A stretch of 64,000 nucleotides of DNA, from the NCBI GenBank assembly GCA_014380365.1, contig JACMJZ010000012.1, forward strand, positions 62,001 through 126,000, in the 5' to 3' direction. The DNA comes from Pyrinomonadaceae bacterium. GTDB taxonomy: Bacteria; Acidobacteriota; Blastocatellia; Pyrinomonadales; Pyrinomonadaceae. Below the pieces are notes generated by a model. That model was not told where the DNA came from and ran no database searches. It saw only the letters and a list, made by a program, of their open reading frames with translations. The position numbers and the translations under genes were made by a program. Of the stretch, positions 25,728 through 34,545 are shown piece by piece (positions within the stretch are counted from its first letter, which is position 1; each line of letters opens with the position of its first letter).

Positions 25728-26354
25728 TCATTCTCTGCCCGTAATCAGCGCCATTGCTTCGGATCGTGTGCGCGGATCATTCCGGAATCCACCCAGCACG
25801 GCTGAGGTGATAGTCTTCGCGTCGGCCTTCCTCACACCTCGTAACGTCATGCAGGTGTGCGCGGCTTCGATCACCACCATCACACCGACCGGCTTGAGGC
25901 CTTCGTAGAGTGTGTTGGCAATCTCGGTAGTCAAACGCTCCTGGAGCTGCAGCCTGCGCGAAAAAGTTTCGGCGAGTCGCGCGAGCTTGGATATGCCGAG
26001 AATGCGACCGTCTTTCGGAATGTAGGCGATGTGGCACTTGCCGACGAAGGGGGCCAGATGGTGCTCGCAGAGCGACGCGATCGAGATGTCTTTGACGATC
26101 ACCATCTCATCATGTTTGTCACCGGGGAGCGGAACCACGTGCTGCGTCGGATCTTCACGCATGCCGGAGGTCAATTCCGCATACATCTCCGCTACACGGT
26201 TCGGCGTGTCGAGTAACCCGGCTCGCTCCGGATTCTCTCCGATGCCTTCGAGAATCAGGCGCACACCCTGGGCGATGCGCTCAAGGTCGACCGCCGGCAA
26301 AGGATTCTCCGCGGACTCTAAATTCGCTCTCTTGTCGGAAAACTTCGTAACCAT
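25728..26354 (-). CDS. folE: GTP cyclohydrolase I
   Basis: 208 residues, standard length for FolE. It converts GTP to 7,8-dihydroneopterin triphosphate, the first step of folate (and, in some bacteria, queuosine) synthesis, in the cytoplasm. The zinc and catalytic signatures are intact: SLCEHHLAPFVGKCHIAYIP, and EAAHTCMTLRGVRK with the second zinc cysteine. The N-terminal ERIAQGVRLILEGIGENPER helix is typical. The ATG at 26354 fits the family start. It is 58 bases downstream of larC on the same strand and may be co-transcribed with it, but no other folate gene is seen nearby. Confidence 0.95.
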   Translation of the reverse strand: MVTKFSDKRANLESAENPLPAVDLERIAQGVRLILEGIGENPERAGLLDTPNRVAEMYAELTSGMREDPTQHVVPLPGDKHDEMVIVKDISIASLCEHHLAPFVGKCHIAYIPKDGRILGISKLARLAETFSRRLQLQERLTTEIANTLYEGLKPVGVMVVIEAAHTCMTLRGVRKADAKTITSAVLGGFRNDPRTRSEAMALITGRE

Positions 26355-26412
26355 TGAGCCTCTTGTCTGACCACAGACTCTACTTCATCGACCTGTTCCG
26401 AATAACGACAAC

Positions 26413-27597
26413 CTAAAGGTCGTCGGACTTTGCAAATGCTGCCCGGGCTGCTTCTTCTACAACTCGAAGGGGCACACTTGCTGCCGCGGCAGCCAGCCGG
26501 CACTGTTCATATTCCGGCATTGCATTCACCACCTTGTCACCCAGTCGCGCTACTTTAACATCAATAGGGCCATACTGCGTTTCGACGCGAACAGTTTGGC
26601 GTGCGAGCGCGCGCCGGTCAACTTCATAGCTGCGAATGCCCAGTGTCGTAGTTTCCTCAAACAACATTTGCATAAACTTCTCCCGGTCCCCGCGCCGACA
26701 AAGCACAGTTAACAAAATTCCGGGCCGATTCTTCTTCATCTGGACCGGCGTGAAATAGCAGTCAAGCGCGCCCAGGCCGAATGCTCGCTCCATTACATAT
26801 CCGAACACCTTCGGCGACATGTCGTCCACATTCGTTTCCAACACCAGTAGCTTTTCATCTAACGCCCGTTCGCGTTCATCACTTTCATTCCCAATCAGCA
26901 CTCTCAACACGTTGGGAAACTTCTCGTACGTGCGTGTACCGGCGCCATAGCCAGTCTGCTCGAGCTTAAGCTGCGGTACCGGCCCAAACTCGGAAGCCAC
27001 AGTCGTGATTATGGCGGCGCCAGTAGGCGTTAGGAGTTCGCCTGCAATATCCGTCGAGTAAAACGGCACGCCCTTCAGTAGCTCCGCGACGGCGGGCGGC
27101 GGCACGGGAAATCGGCCGTGTTCCATATCCACGGTTCCTGAACCCACATGCAATGGCGAGCTAACAAACCGCTCTATGCCAAGGAACTCGAAACAGATGG
27201 CTGCGCCGACCACGTCGATGATTGCGTCAAGCGCGCCAACTTCATGAAAATGCACTTTCTCGATGGGGATGTTGTGGACGCGTGCTTCAGCCTCGCCCAG
27301 GCGCGAAAATATGCTGGCCGCTCGGTCTTTAACAGAATCAGACAAACGCGAGTCGTTGATCAGCTTCAGAATGTCGCGCAGGTGGCGATGCGCATGCTCA
27401 TGTTTCGTTTGAACTTTGGCGTAGGTCGCACTAATGCCGGAACGGTCGACAATTTCAAAGTCGACGGTGTAGCCCGACACGTGGAGCAGGGAAAGTTGTT
27501 GCTTGAAAGTTTCCTGGTCTACGCCGGCGGCGACCATCGCGCCCAGGATCATGTCGCCACTCGCGCCGGCAAAGCAGTCGAAGTAAAGAGTCTTCAT
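26413..27597 (-). CDS. larC: Nickel-pincer cofactor biosynthesis protein LarC
   Basis: 394 residues from the ATG at 27597, opening with MKTLYFDCFAGASGDMILGA, the hallmark of the LarC/DUF111 family. LarC inserts nickel into pyridinium-3,5-bisthiocarboxylate mononucleotide to make the cofactor of lactate racemase and related enzymes. The His-rich KHEHAHRHLRDI metal region and FHEVGALDAIIDVVGA motif are present, and the C-terminal nucleotide-dependent half (VLETNVDDMSPKVFGYVMER) is fused in the same frame. In Lactobacillus the two halves are joined by programmed frameshifting; here one continuous frame suffices. No larA, larB or larE is seen in this window. Confidence 0.92.
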   Translation of the reverse strand: MKTLYFDCFAGASGDMILGAMVAAGVDQETFKQQLSLLHVSGYTVDFEIVDRSGISATYAKVQTKHEHAHRHLRDILKLINDSRLSDSVKDRAASIFSRLGEAEARVHNIPIEKVHFHEVGALDAIIDVVGAAICFEFLGIERFVSSPLHVGSGTVDMEHGRFPVPPPAVAELLKGVPFYSTDIAGELLTPTGAAIITTVASEFGPVPQLKLEQTGYGAGTRTYEKFPNVLRVLIGNESDERERALDEKLLVLETNVDDMSPKVFGYVMERAFGLGALDCYFTPVQMKKNRPGILLTVLCRRGDREKFMQMLFEETTTLGIRSYEVDRRALARQTVRVETQYGPIDVKVARLGDKVVNAMPEYEQCRLAAAAASVPLRVVEEAARAAFAKSDDL

Positions 27598-27600
27598 AAG

Positions 27601-27624
27601 TAGGACAGACATTCTTGTCTGTCA
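27601..27624. repeat. Inverted repeat family C, copy 1
   Basis: GGACAGACATTCTTGTCTGT, a simple palindrome just upstream of the larC start. Related copies are at 34546 and 60455. Confidence 0.7.
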
Positions 27625-27660
27625 TTCATTCATTTCGCGGGGAACGGATGGTAACAAAAA

Positions 27661-27770
27661 CAGAAGCCCGACCGTTAGGGAGGGCCCTTCTGAGCGGTTA
27701 AGTAACTGGCAGCCGCGCTGAGGAGCCTTGCTAACGCGCAAGCTTCTGATTGGGCGGGCTTCTGATTCAT
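27661..27770. repeat. Inverted repeat family B, copy 2
   Basis: CAGAAGCCCGACCGTTAGGG with a degenerate partner TGGGCGGGCTTCTGATT 90 bases later. It lies in the divergent region between larC and argS. Confidence 0.65.
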
Positions 27771-27865
27771 CAGGCTTCGGATTAGTTTGCCTAAACCACC
27801 TAAGCTATACTTTCCGCTTTTGCGGGACGTGGGGTTCCGGCACAGACGAGGAAGAACAGAGCGAA

Positions 27866-29926
27866 GTGAACCTAATCGAAATTCAAGATCGACTGAAACA
27901 GCAAGTACGTGCATCCGCGCTTGAGCTTTTTGGCGTGGAACTTGACCAAGTTAACGCCGAAACACCGCCGCGGGCTGAACTGGGCGACTTAGCGTTTCCC
28001 GTAGCTTTCGAGTTGGCCAAGCTCGTCAAGCAAGGCACGGGCGTGAAACTACCGCCGCGAACAATCGCTGAACAGTTGAAGGCAAAGCTGGAACATTCAC
28101 CAGAGGTAGATAGAGTCGAAGTTGCCGGCGCGGGTTACCTTAACGTGTTTTTCAATCGTGCCAGGCTGCTTGCGTTGTTCGCTGTTGCGAAAGCGGACCC
28201 TGAAGGTGTGCCTTCGCCGTTACCGGATCGGCCAAAGAAAATGGTCGAACACACCAGCATCAACCCAAACAAAGCCGCGCACATTGGCCACGTGCGAAAC
28301 GCAGTGCTCGGCGATACATTCGTTCGAATTCTCCAGGCTGCCGACGAACGTGTGGAAGTTCAAAATTACATCGACAACACCGGCGTGCAGGTTGCCGACG
28401 TAGTAGTGGGCTTCATGCACATCGAGAAGATGAACCTCGATGACATCAAGGCGCTGGACAGTTCACTTCCTTCCGAACGGCCTTTTGATTACTACTGCTG
28501 GGACCTTTACACCAAGGTCGGCCTCTTTTACCGCGACGGCAACCCGCAGACAGAACCAAATGCCGAGCGGCTAAAACTACGCACTGACGTATTGCATGCG
28601 CTTGAGGAGGGCAACAGTTCCACCGCCGCACTTGCTGATTACGTCGCTACGCGAAACGTCGAGTGCATTCTCGACACTATGGAGCGCCTGGAGATTCGGT
28701 ACGATCTGCTGGCGCGAGAATCAGACATCCTGCATCTGCATTTTTGGGACAGGGCCTTTGAACTGATGAAAGCGGCCGGTGTACTCAGGTTGGAAACTGA
28801 GGGCAAGCACGCGGGGTGCTGGGTGATGCCGTTTGAGTCGCACACAGGAACGGACGAACACGAGTCTGACAAGATAATCGTGCGTTCGAATGGAACGGTG
28901 ACCTACACCGGCAAAGACATCGCCTACCAACTTTGGAAGCTCGGCCACTTGGGCTTGGATTTCAATTACAAGCCCTTTCGCGCCTATCCGGATGGGCACA
29001 TCGCATGGGTCACGACAACGGAGCCCAACAGTGAGATGTTACCCGAGGTGCCGCGTCCGGATTTTGGCAGCGGCGTTAAGGTTTACAACGTTATCGACTC
29101 GCGACAGTCGTATCCGCAGGAGATTGTTGCACGCGGTGTTGCCGCGGTTGTTCCCGAGGTCGGTGCTGACTCCAGCACGCATCTTGGTTACGAAATGGTG
29201 GCGCTTTCACCGGCCGCTTGCGCTGAACTGGGAATTCAGTTGAGCGATGCAGATCGCGCCCGGCCTTTCGTTGAAATGAGCGGAAGGAAAGGCCTGGGCG
29301 TGAAGGCCGATGACCTGATTGATCGCCTCGAAGCGGACGCGTTTCGAGAGGTTGCGACCAGGCATGCAGAACTATCAATTGCCGAACAACAGGAAACCGC
29401 GCATCAGATCGCGGTCGGGGCCCTCCGCTATTTCCTGCTGAAGTTCACCCGGAATTCCGTAATTGCCTTCGACTTCAAGGAAGCGCTTTCCTTTGAAGGT
29501 GAGACGGGTCCCTACTGTCAATACGCAGCGGTGCGCGCTAATTCAATCTTCCGCAAGCTTGGTGATGAGGCAGCGGCTGCAGTGGCCGCTCTGGTTGACG
29601 ACACGAGCGGTAAACCCGAGATGGCGTCACGCGTTTCTGAACCTCTGGCAGGTGAGTCTGGGACTGAAATCTGGTCGCTGGTGATGTTGGCTGAACGGCT
29701 TGACGAGGTCATCGCGCTTTGTGCCGCCTCTGCTGAGCCGGCGAACCTGGCGAAGTACACGTTCACACTCGCGCGCGCATTCAACCTCTTCTATCATCGT
29801 CACCGAATAATCGCTGAACAGGATGAGACGAAGCGCGCGGTGCTGATTGCCGTTGCCCAGATTGCTCGCCGCCGTCTGACTTCAGCCCTGGCAACCTTGG
29901 GAATTGCTGTTCCGGAGCGGATGTAG
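27866..29926 (+). CDS. argS: Arginine--tRNA ligase
   Basis: A 686-residue class I synthetase that charges tRNA-Arg. The GTG at 27866, with GAGGAAG about a dozen bases upstream, gives the family N-terminus (Add1 domain: IQDRLKQQVRASALELFGVE); the frame is open further upstream but that part is not conserved. TSINPNKAAHIGHVRNAVLG holds the HIGH motif. The second signature loop is MSGRKGLGVKADDLID, the non-canonical form usual for ArgRS instead of KMSKS. The C-terminal anticodon domain starts with ALSFEGETGPYCQYAAVR. It is transcribed away from larC and precedes the low-GC tryptophan block by 118 bases. Single copy in this window; essential housekeeping role expected. Confidence 0.95.
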   Translation: MNLIEIQDRLKQQVRASALELFGVELDQVNAETPPRAELGDLAFPVAFELAKLVKQGTGVKLPPRTIAEQLKAKLEHSPEVDRVEVAGAGYLNVFFNRARLLALFAVAKADPEGVPSPLPDRPKKMVEHTSINPNKAAHIGHVRNAVLGDTFVRILQAADERVEVQNYIDNTGVQVADVVVGFMHIEKMNLDDIKALDSSLPSERPFDYYCWDLYTKVGLFYRDGNPQTEPNAERLKLRTDVLHALEEGNSSTAALADYVATRNVECILDTMERLEIRYDLLARESDILHLHFWDRAFELMKAAGVLRLETEGKHAGCWVMPFESHTGTDEHESDKIIVRSNGTVTYTGKDIAYQLWKLGHLGLDFNYKPFRAYPDGHIAWVTTTEPNSEMLPEVPRPDFGSGVKVYNVIDSRQSYPQEIVARGVAAVVPEVGADSSTHLGYEMVALSPAACAELGIQLSDADRARPFVEMSGRKGLGVKADDLIDRLEADAFREVATRHAELSIAEQQETAHQIAVGALRYFLLKFTRNSVIAFDFKEALSFEGETGPYCQYAAVRANSIFRKLGDEAAAAVAALVDDTSGKPEMASRVSEPLAGESGTEIWSLVMLAERLDEVIALCAASAEPANLAKYTFTLARAFNLFYHRHRIIAEQDETKRAVLIAVAQIARRRLTSALATLGIAVPERM

Positions 29927-29964
29927 CACGGGGCCGCTCATCAAGCGACTTCACGCTTTTAGAT

Positions 29965-29996
29965 TTGACCTAATTCCGGGTAGAGTACACTATACT
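29965..29996 (+). promoter_or_regulatory. Candidate promoter for the tryptophan block
   Basis: TTGACC (29965-29970) and TATACT (29991-29996) look like -35 and -10 boxes, but the 20-base spacing is long; TACACT five bases earlier gives 15. It lies about 50 bases before the first gene of the block, in an AT-rich stretch. Confidence 0.3.
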
Positions 29997-30044
29997 TTAG
30001 TCGTCGAACATGAAACTCTGATAGCCATCTCATAAGGCTGACGT

Positions 30045-30836
30045 ATGTCCTTACCTCTTCCGTTCGAGTATCAATCAAGTGGATTCTCAGAGCCGGGAAT
30101 CTTCGTTGAGCTATACCTCCCGAAGCGAGCAAAATTCCAAGGCATCCTGTACAAGACTTTGACCAATGGATTCGATTTTGATCACGTACGTCGTCACTTC
30201 TTAAATCCCCGGAAGCGACCATTGATCAAGAAGGTACTGCAACATCATGATCAGTGGAGAAAGTATTCAAGCAAGAGCATCCTGGAGATGAAGCCCTTCT
30301 ATTGGGGATACTCGTTGTATGAGGTTGATGGGGTGTTTTTCGGTAAGCAGGGCCGGAGAGTCAAGAAACGACAGATCATTGAAGAACGAACGCAAGTCAT
30401 TAGAATGATGTTCTTACCGGAGCTGGGCGGAGCGGTTGGTAAGCTCAGGCCAAGAATGGCCCGCAAAACGGTAGTCGATATTTTCAAGCTTTATCTGCGA
30501 ACTTCCGGGCACAAGCGAGGAGTGCGCGGTGCCAGCGTTGTTGAGAAGAGCATCGTTGAACGCATGATGGACCGTAAAGATCCTAAGCTACTTAGACAAT
30601 TGAAGAACGGCAACATCGATAAATTGCTTCAGTACATCGAGAAGTGGTTTGATGATATAGGGCTCTTCCTTTTTGGTTATGTGATTTTCGAGATTTGCTC
30701 CGAAATAAAGATAGTGGGTAAGGACAAGGAAGTTGAATATGAAGATGAGCTTTGGTTAACTTCTTTTTGGAATCTTAATGTGAATCGAGTTAACCTTCTC
30801 AAACAGCCCCGCCCTAAGGAGTTAAGAAAACAATGA
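30045..30836 (+). CDS. Unknown protein opening the TrpRS-TDO block
   Basis: 263 residues, family not recognised. ATG at 30045 with TAAGG nine to thirteen bases upstream. The protein is basic, rich in aromatic and charged residues (SKSILEMKPFYWGYSLYEVD), with Lys/Arg patches (GRRVKKRQIIEER; SGHKRGVRGAS) that could bind nucleic acid. The later part looks helical and hydrophobic (FDDIGLFLFGYVIFEIC). No signal peptide, no clear catalytic motif, no Cys pairs. Its stop overlaps the start of the TrpRS gene by four bases (ATGA at 30833), so the two are translationally coupled and probably function together. Base composition is distinctly AT-richer than argS (23 of 60 G/C at 30661-30720). Confidence 0.65.
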   Translation: MSLPLPFEYQSSGFSEPGIFVELYLPKRAKFQGILYKTLTNGFDFDHVRRHFLNPRKRPLIKKVLQHHDQWRKYSSKSILEMKPFYWGYSLYEVDGVFFGKQGRRVKKRQIIEERTQVIRMMFLPELGGAVGKLRPRMARKTVVDIFKLYLRTSGHKRGVRGASVVEKSIVERMMDRKDPKLLRQLKNGNIDKLLQYIEKWFDDIGLFLFGYVIFEICSEIKIVGKDKEVEYEDELWLTSFWNLNVNRVNLLKQPRPKELRKQ

Positions 30837-31840
30837 AATCGAGAGTTCTCTCCTGTATTCAACCAACCGCGGAAATGCACATCGGCAACTATTTCGGTGC
30901 CGTCAAGAACTGGGTCGATCTCCAGGACTCTCACGACTGCATCTACGGAATTGTCGATTTACATGCGATAACGATGCCCTATGATCCATCGCATCTTCGA
31001 GCGAATACTGAAAGAATGGTGATTGATCTCCTGTCCTGTGGCATCGATCCGGAGAAGGCGATTCTTTTCATCCAGTCTCTCGTTCCAGAGCATGCGGAGT
31101 TATGCTGGATTCTTGGCTGTCTCTGTCCTTATGGAGAGTTGAGCCGAATGACTCAGTTCAAGGATAAGTCGGAGCTCTTAGAGTCTGGGAAGTCATTCAT
31201 CTCGGCGGGTCTTTTCACTTATCCGGTTTTGCAGGCTGCCGATATTCTGATTTACCGCGCTAATTTTGTTCCGGTTGGCAAAGACCAGGAGCAACATCTG
31301 GAGCTGTCGCGCGATTTGGCAGACCGCTTTAACAGGCAGTTTGGCACACAGCTTCTGGTGAAGCCGCAAGCGTTATTCACCGAAACCTCAAAGGTCATGT
31401 CCCTCGCTGATCCGAACAGGAAAATGAGCAAGAGCCTCGGGGATCGTCACTATGTTGGACTGTTTGAAGAAGAGAGCAGCATAAGAGACAAAATAAAGTC
31501 AGCAGTGACGGACAGTGGAGTGCTTCCACCTGGTGTTGGAATGAGCGCTGGAGTAGCAAACCTATTTGAAATTCTTAAGGCATGCGGTAAGAAAGAAGAG
31601 GCATCCTTATTGTGGGGACAATATGAAAGCGGAGGGCTGAAGTACACGGAACTCAAGGACGTTGTAGCGAACTCCCTTGTCGAGCTTACCACCCGTCTCA
31701 GAAGTCGCCGTAAGGAGATTTCGGACGATGCCACCACTTTGAACGCCAAAGTTAAAGAAATGTCCGAAAGGGCTCGTGATCTGGCGAAAGAAACACTAAA
31801 GCTGGTTCGTGAAGTAGTCGGCCTGCCTGAAAGGGAGTAG
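30833..31840 (+). CDS. trpS: Tryptophan--tRNA ligase
   Basis: 335 residues, usual bacterial TrpRS length. It activates tryptophan and loads tRNA-Trp. Class I signatures are intact: HIGN at 16-19 and KMSKS at 197-201. GELSRMTQFKDKS, TYPVLQAADILIY (Asp137, the residue type that reads the indole nitrogen) and VPVGKDQEQHLELSRDLA are as in well-studied TrpRS. One difference is PTAEMHIGN where a Gly usually follows the Thr. Strong ribosome site AAGGAG. It overlaps the unknown gene upstream by four bases and is followed after three bases by a tryptophan dioxygenase. The setting and low GC suggest an accessory copy, but whether the genome has another trpS cannot be seen here. Confidence 0.92.
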   Translation: MKSRVLSCIQPTAEMHIGNYFGAVKNWVDLQDSHDCIYGIVDLHAITMPYDPSHLRANTERMVIDLLSCGIDPEKAILFIQSLVPEHAELCWILGCLCPYGELSRMTQFKDKSELLESGKSFISAGLFTYPVLQAADILIYRANFVPVGKDQEQHLELSRDLADRFNRQFGTQLLVKPQALFTETSKVMSLADPNRKMSKSLGDRHYVGLFEEESSIRDKIKSAVTDSGVLPPGVGMSAGVANLFEILKACGKKEEASLLWGQYESGGLKYTELKDVVANSLVELTTRLRSRRKEISDDATTLNAKVKEMSERARDLAKETLKLVREVVGLPERE

Positions 31841-31843
31841 TAG

Positions 31844-33154
31844 ATGACTGAGACCATTCGAACGGGTGGATCTGATGGCAACTGGTGGTCGTTCTCCATT
31901 AGTGATGAGAAGCGTCGGCTAAAGATCCAAACCGATGTGTCCAGGAACACCTTAGAGGTGAATCCTAATGGACAAATGGATTACACGTCGTATATTGGGC
32001 TCGACGAGCTGCTTGCTTGCCAAGTTCCGAGCTCGCAGATTCCGGATGAACGAGTTTTTATTATTGTTCATCAGCTATTTGAACTAATCTTCAAGCTAAT
32101 GATTTTTGACTTGGCTGTTATTGCCAGGACATTCGAACAACTCCTTCAAGTTCAGGATGACAGCAAATTCTTCCGTATGTGCATGGAGGAGGAAACCTTC
32201 TGGCGTCCCGCCTTGACTGCTAGCGGAAGAATCGAACTCAATTCAAAAACGCTGTTGGGCAACGTTCTAAAAAATCTGAACAACGACGCAACATTTAGCA
32301 GTAAGGAGTTCTACTTCTTCAGACCTTATCTTCCACCGGCTAGTGGATTTCAGACTGCGCAATACAGGCTAATTCAACGGGCATTTGGTAAATCGAATCT
32401 GTTGACGATACGGTTATTTCCCAGCGACATGTTCCGGGAGAAATATGAAGGCAAGACTGACGCAGCCCCTCCTATACAGGTTGTTGATCAATTGATCCTG
32501 CGTGAGGGGGGGGAAATTGCCACTCCGGCAGAAAGCAGAGACTTTGCAATTGTTGCCCGGTTGGATGCTCTTTCACATCAGGTTCTCAGCAGACTTCCCG
32601 ATCCCACCGAGAGTGGATATCAGATAACTACACTGAAGAAGATCCGACCACATGACGTCGACGACGCGGTAGAACAACTAGAATCAAACCTGGCTAATCA
32701 CAGAAAGAAGCAGGGCAGCAAAAAGCCCCCAAACGCCGCAGAGGTCGACGCCGCCGCCTTAAAGCAATTTAGGGAGGACATAGAGGATTCGAAAAATAGA
32801 GAAAATGAACGAAGAGAACTGCTAACTGCGGCTCGTGCAGGTGCAGTTTATCTGCGTAACTTTGCGCCGTGGTCCCATCTTTCGGAAGTGCTAAAGCGAC
32901 TCGTGACTGCTGACAAGGCGCTCCATGGAAAAGATGAGAGTTTCCTGAAACATCACTTCGATCTCGCTGTACGGCAAGAAGCGAGAATAGAAAGACATGC
33001 CGTGGACAGGGGAGAGGCTGAGCAACCGACAGGAACAGGAGGCGGTGGCACTCGGTATTTACTATTAGCCAGACAACTGATCGACTTATTTCCAGCATTG
33101 GTAGCATTTCGTGAACTAGGAGATGTGCACGAAAGATTGAGTTTTGTCGACTAG
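31844..33154 (+). CDS. Tryptophan 2,3-dioxygenase family haem enzyme, extended form
   Basis: 436 residues; canonical TDO opens the indole ring of Trp with O2 to give N-formylkynurenine using haem. Signatures: MDYTSYIGLDELLACQVPSS, FIIVHQLFELIFKL (His76, active-site histidine type), PPASGFQTAQYR (Arg175, substrate carboxylate type), and the C-terminal haem ligand region RHAVDR (His385) with PTGTGGGGTRYL. All key positions expected for catalysis are retained. It is longer than the ~300-residue bacterial enzymes because of an extra, highly charged stretch around 205-335 (e.g. NHRKKQGSKKPPNAAEVD). AGGGAG ribosome site, three bases after trpS. No kynurenine formamidase, kynureninase or other catabolic gene is nearby, so a simple degradation role is not supported. 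Confidence 0.85.
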   Translation: MTETIRTGGSDGNWWSFSISDEKRRLKIQTDVSRNTLEVNPNGQMDYTSYIGLDELLACQVPSSQIPDERVFIIVHQLFELIFKLMIFDLAVIARTFEQLLQVQDDSKFFRMCMEEETFWRPALTASGRIELNSKTLLGNVLKNLNNDATFSSKEFYFFRPYLPPASGFQTAQYRLIQRAFGKSNLLTIRLFPSDMFREKYEGKTDAAPPIQVVDQLILREGGEIATPAESRDFAIVARLDALSHQVLSRLPDPTESGYQITTLKKIRPHDVDDAVEQLESNLANHRKKQGSKKPPNAAEVDAAALKQFREDIEDSKNRENERRELLTAARAGAVYLRNFAPWSHLSEVLKRLVTADKALHGKDESFLKHHFDLAVRQEARIERHAVDRGEAEQPTGTGGGGTRYLLLARQLIDLFPALVAFRELGDVHERLSFVD

Positions 33155-33186
33155 ATAGATAAAACCCGTTAGTAGAAGTGTGAAAT

Positions 33187-33261
33187 GGGGGTATGGTGTT
33201 AATGGCAGCATCGCGGTCTCCAAAACCGAAGGTCCGGGTTCAAATCCTGGTACCCCTGCCA
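33187..33261 (+). tRNA. tRNA-Trp (CCA)
   Basis: A full cloverleaf: acceptor GGGGGTA with TACCCCT (one G-T pair), a D arm GTGT/GCAT with GG in the loop, anticodon loop CTCCAAA with CCA at 33220-33222, a four-base variable loop, and T arm CCGGG/CCTGG around TTCAAAT. Discriminator G and an encoded CCA end follow (33258-33261). The top pair of the anticodon stem is a G-A mismatch (33213/33229). It lies 33 bases after the dioxygenase stop, on the same strand, beside a TrpRS gene. Many bacteria keep the housekeeping tRNA-Trp next to secE, which is not here. Confidence 0.92.
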
Positions 33262-33521
33262 ACAATAGTTTGGGGCTTCGAGCCGACATCTGCGTCACTC
33301 CGACACAAAGCTTCCCAAACCAAGCGAGTGGATTTGAATGAACCCTCCGTCCAGGTCTTACTTCTCCCTTCTTGATTTCTACGCCGCTTATGGCCTTTGG
33401 TGATAGAGTAAACAGTGCCGAACAGTACCGCTTGCTAAAGTAATCAGCCGCCTGTGGATGTTATGGTATGTCGATTCGGTTTGTTGAATCTGTAAATCAA
33501 AAGTGAATGTGGGGAGAGCCA

Positions 33522-34541
33522 GTGCTTATCCTAATGCAAGCTAACGCGACGGACAGCCAGATTGAGGCCGTTGTGCGCGCGATTGAAGACCTGGGTTACC
33601 GGGCGCATGTAATGCCGGGGGCGACGCGCGTCGCAATTGGGGTTACAGGAAATGAAGGCGCTATCGATGCCGCACGCTTCGAGAACATGCCGGGAATTGC
33701 GGAAGCAGTTCGCGTAAGCAAGCCTTACAAACTAGTCACTCTCGATTTTCATTCCGAAAAGACAGTTGTCCGTGTAGGCGACGCAACCATCGGCGGCGAC
33801 GACTTGGCAATCATTGCCGGACCCTGTGCCATTGAAAGCCGCGCTCAGGCATTCGCTATTGCTGAAACAGTACGTCGCAGTGGGGCTCGCTTCTTTCGCG
33901 GCGGCGCATTTAAACCACGAACGTCTCCCTATGCTTTCCAGGGTCTCGGCGAAGAGGGACTCAGAATTTTGGCAGAGATTCGAGAGACCTATGGATTGAA
34001 AATAGTTACCGAAGCTGTCGACGAAGCTGGCGTAGACCTCGTCGAGCGCTATGGCGATGTGATTCAAATCGGCGCCCGCAGCATGCAAAACTTTACGTTG
34101 CTGCGCCGCGCGGGCAAATCCCGGCTGCCGGTACTGCTAAAACGCGGACTATCGGCAACTCTCGATGAATGGTTGCTCGCAGCGGAATACATCATGTCGG
34201 AGGGCAACTCTCAAGTCGTTCTCTGCGAGCGAGGCATCCGCACGTTTTCCCAGCACACCCGGAACACATTAGACCTCGCAGTCATACCTGCCGTGCGTCG
34301 CGTTTCGCATCTGCCGGTCATAGTGGATCCGTCCCATGGAACCGGGAAGAACTACATGGTTACGGCACTCGCGCGCGCAGGTGTAGCGGTTGGAGCCGAC
34401 GGTCTAATCGTGGAAGTGCACGATGCTCCGGCGCAAGCGCTCTCGGATGGCGCTCAGGCACTGAGATTGGAACAGTATGAACAACTGGTCAGCGAGGTAC
34501 GGGCGATTCACGAGGTAATGGCGCCAGCTGCGGTCAGCTAG
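33522..34541 (+). CDS. aroF: 3-deoxy-7-phosphoheptulonate synthase (DAHP synthase, AroF/AroG type I-beta)
   Basis: 339 residues from the GTG at 33522, which has GGGGAGA six bases upstream; an ATG at 33507 is in frame but precedes this ribosome site. It joins phosphoenolpyruvate and erythrose-4-phosphate, the first step towards Phe, Tyr and Trp. The N-terminal ~90 residues form the ferredoxin-like regulatory domain ([33 protein letters not shown]) of the I-beta class. Barrel signatures are [41 protein letters not shown] and [13 protein letters not shown]. It is 260 bases downstream of the tRNA-Trp; that gap shows no gene. Its neighbourhood with a tryptophan block is suggestive, but no direct link is visible. 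Confidence 0.94.
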   Translation: MLILMQANATDSQIEAVVRAIEDLGYRAHVMPGATRVAIGVTGNEGAIDAARFENMPGIAEAVRVSKPYKLVTLDFHSEKTVVRVGDATIGGDDLAIIAGPCAIESRAQAFAIAETVRRSGARFFRGGAFKPRTSPYAFQGLGEEGLRILAEIRETYGLKIVTEAVDEAGVDLVERYGDVIQIGARSMQNFTLLRRAGKSRLPVLLKRGLSATLDEWLLAAEYIMSEGNSQVVLCERGIRTFSQHTRNTLDLAVIPAVRRVSHLPVIVDPSHGTGKNYMVTALARAGVAVGADGLIVEVHDAPAQALSDGAQALRLEQYEQLVSEVRAIHEVMAPAAVS

Positions 34542-34545
34542 GTCG

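Noticed and set aside
31844-33154. Ordinary kynurenine catabolic operon
   Set aside because: No formamidase, kynureninase or kynurenine monooxygenase gene in the vicinity; partners are TrpRS and tRNA-Trp.
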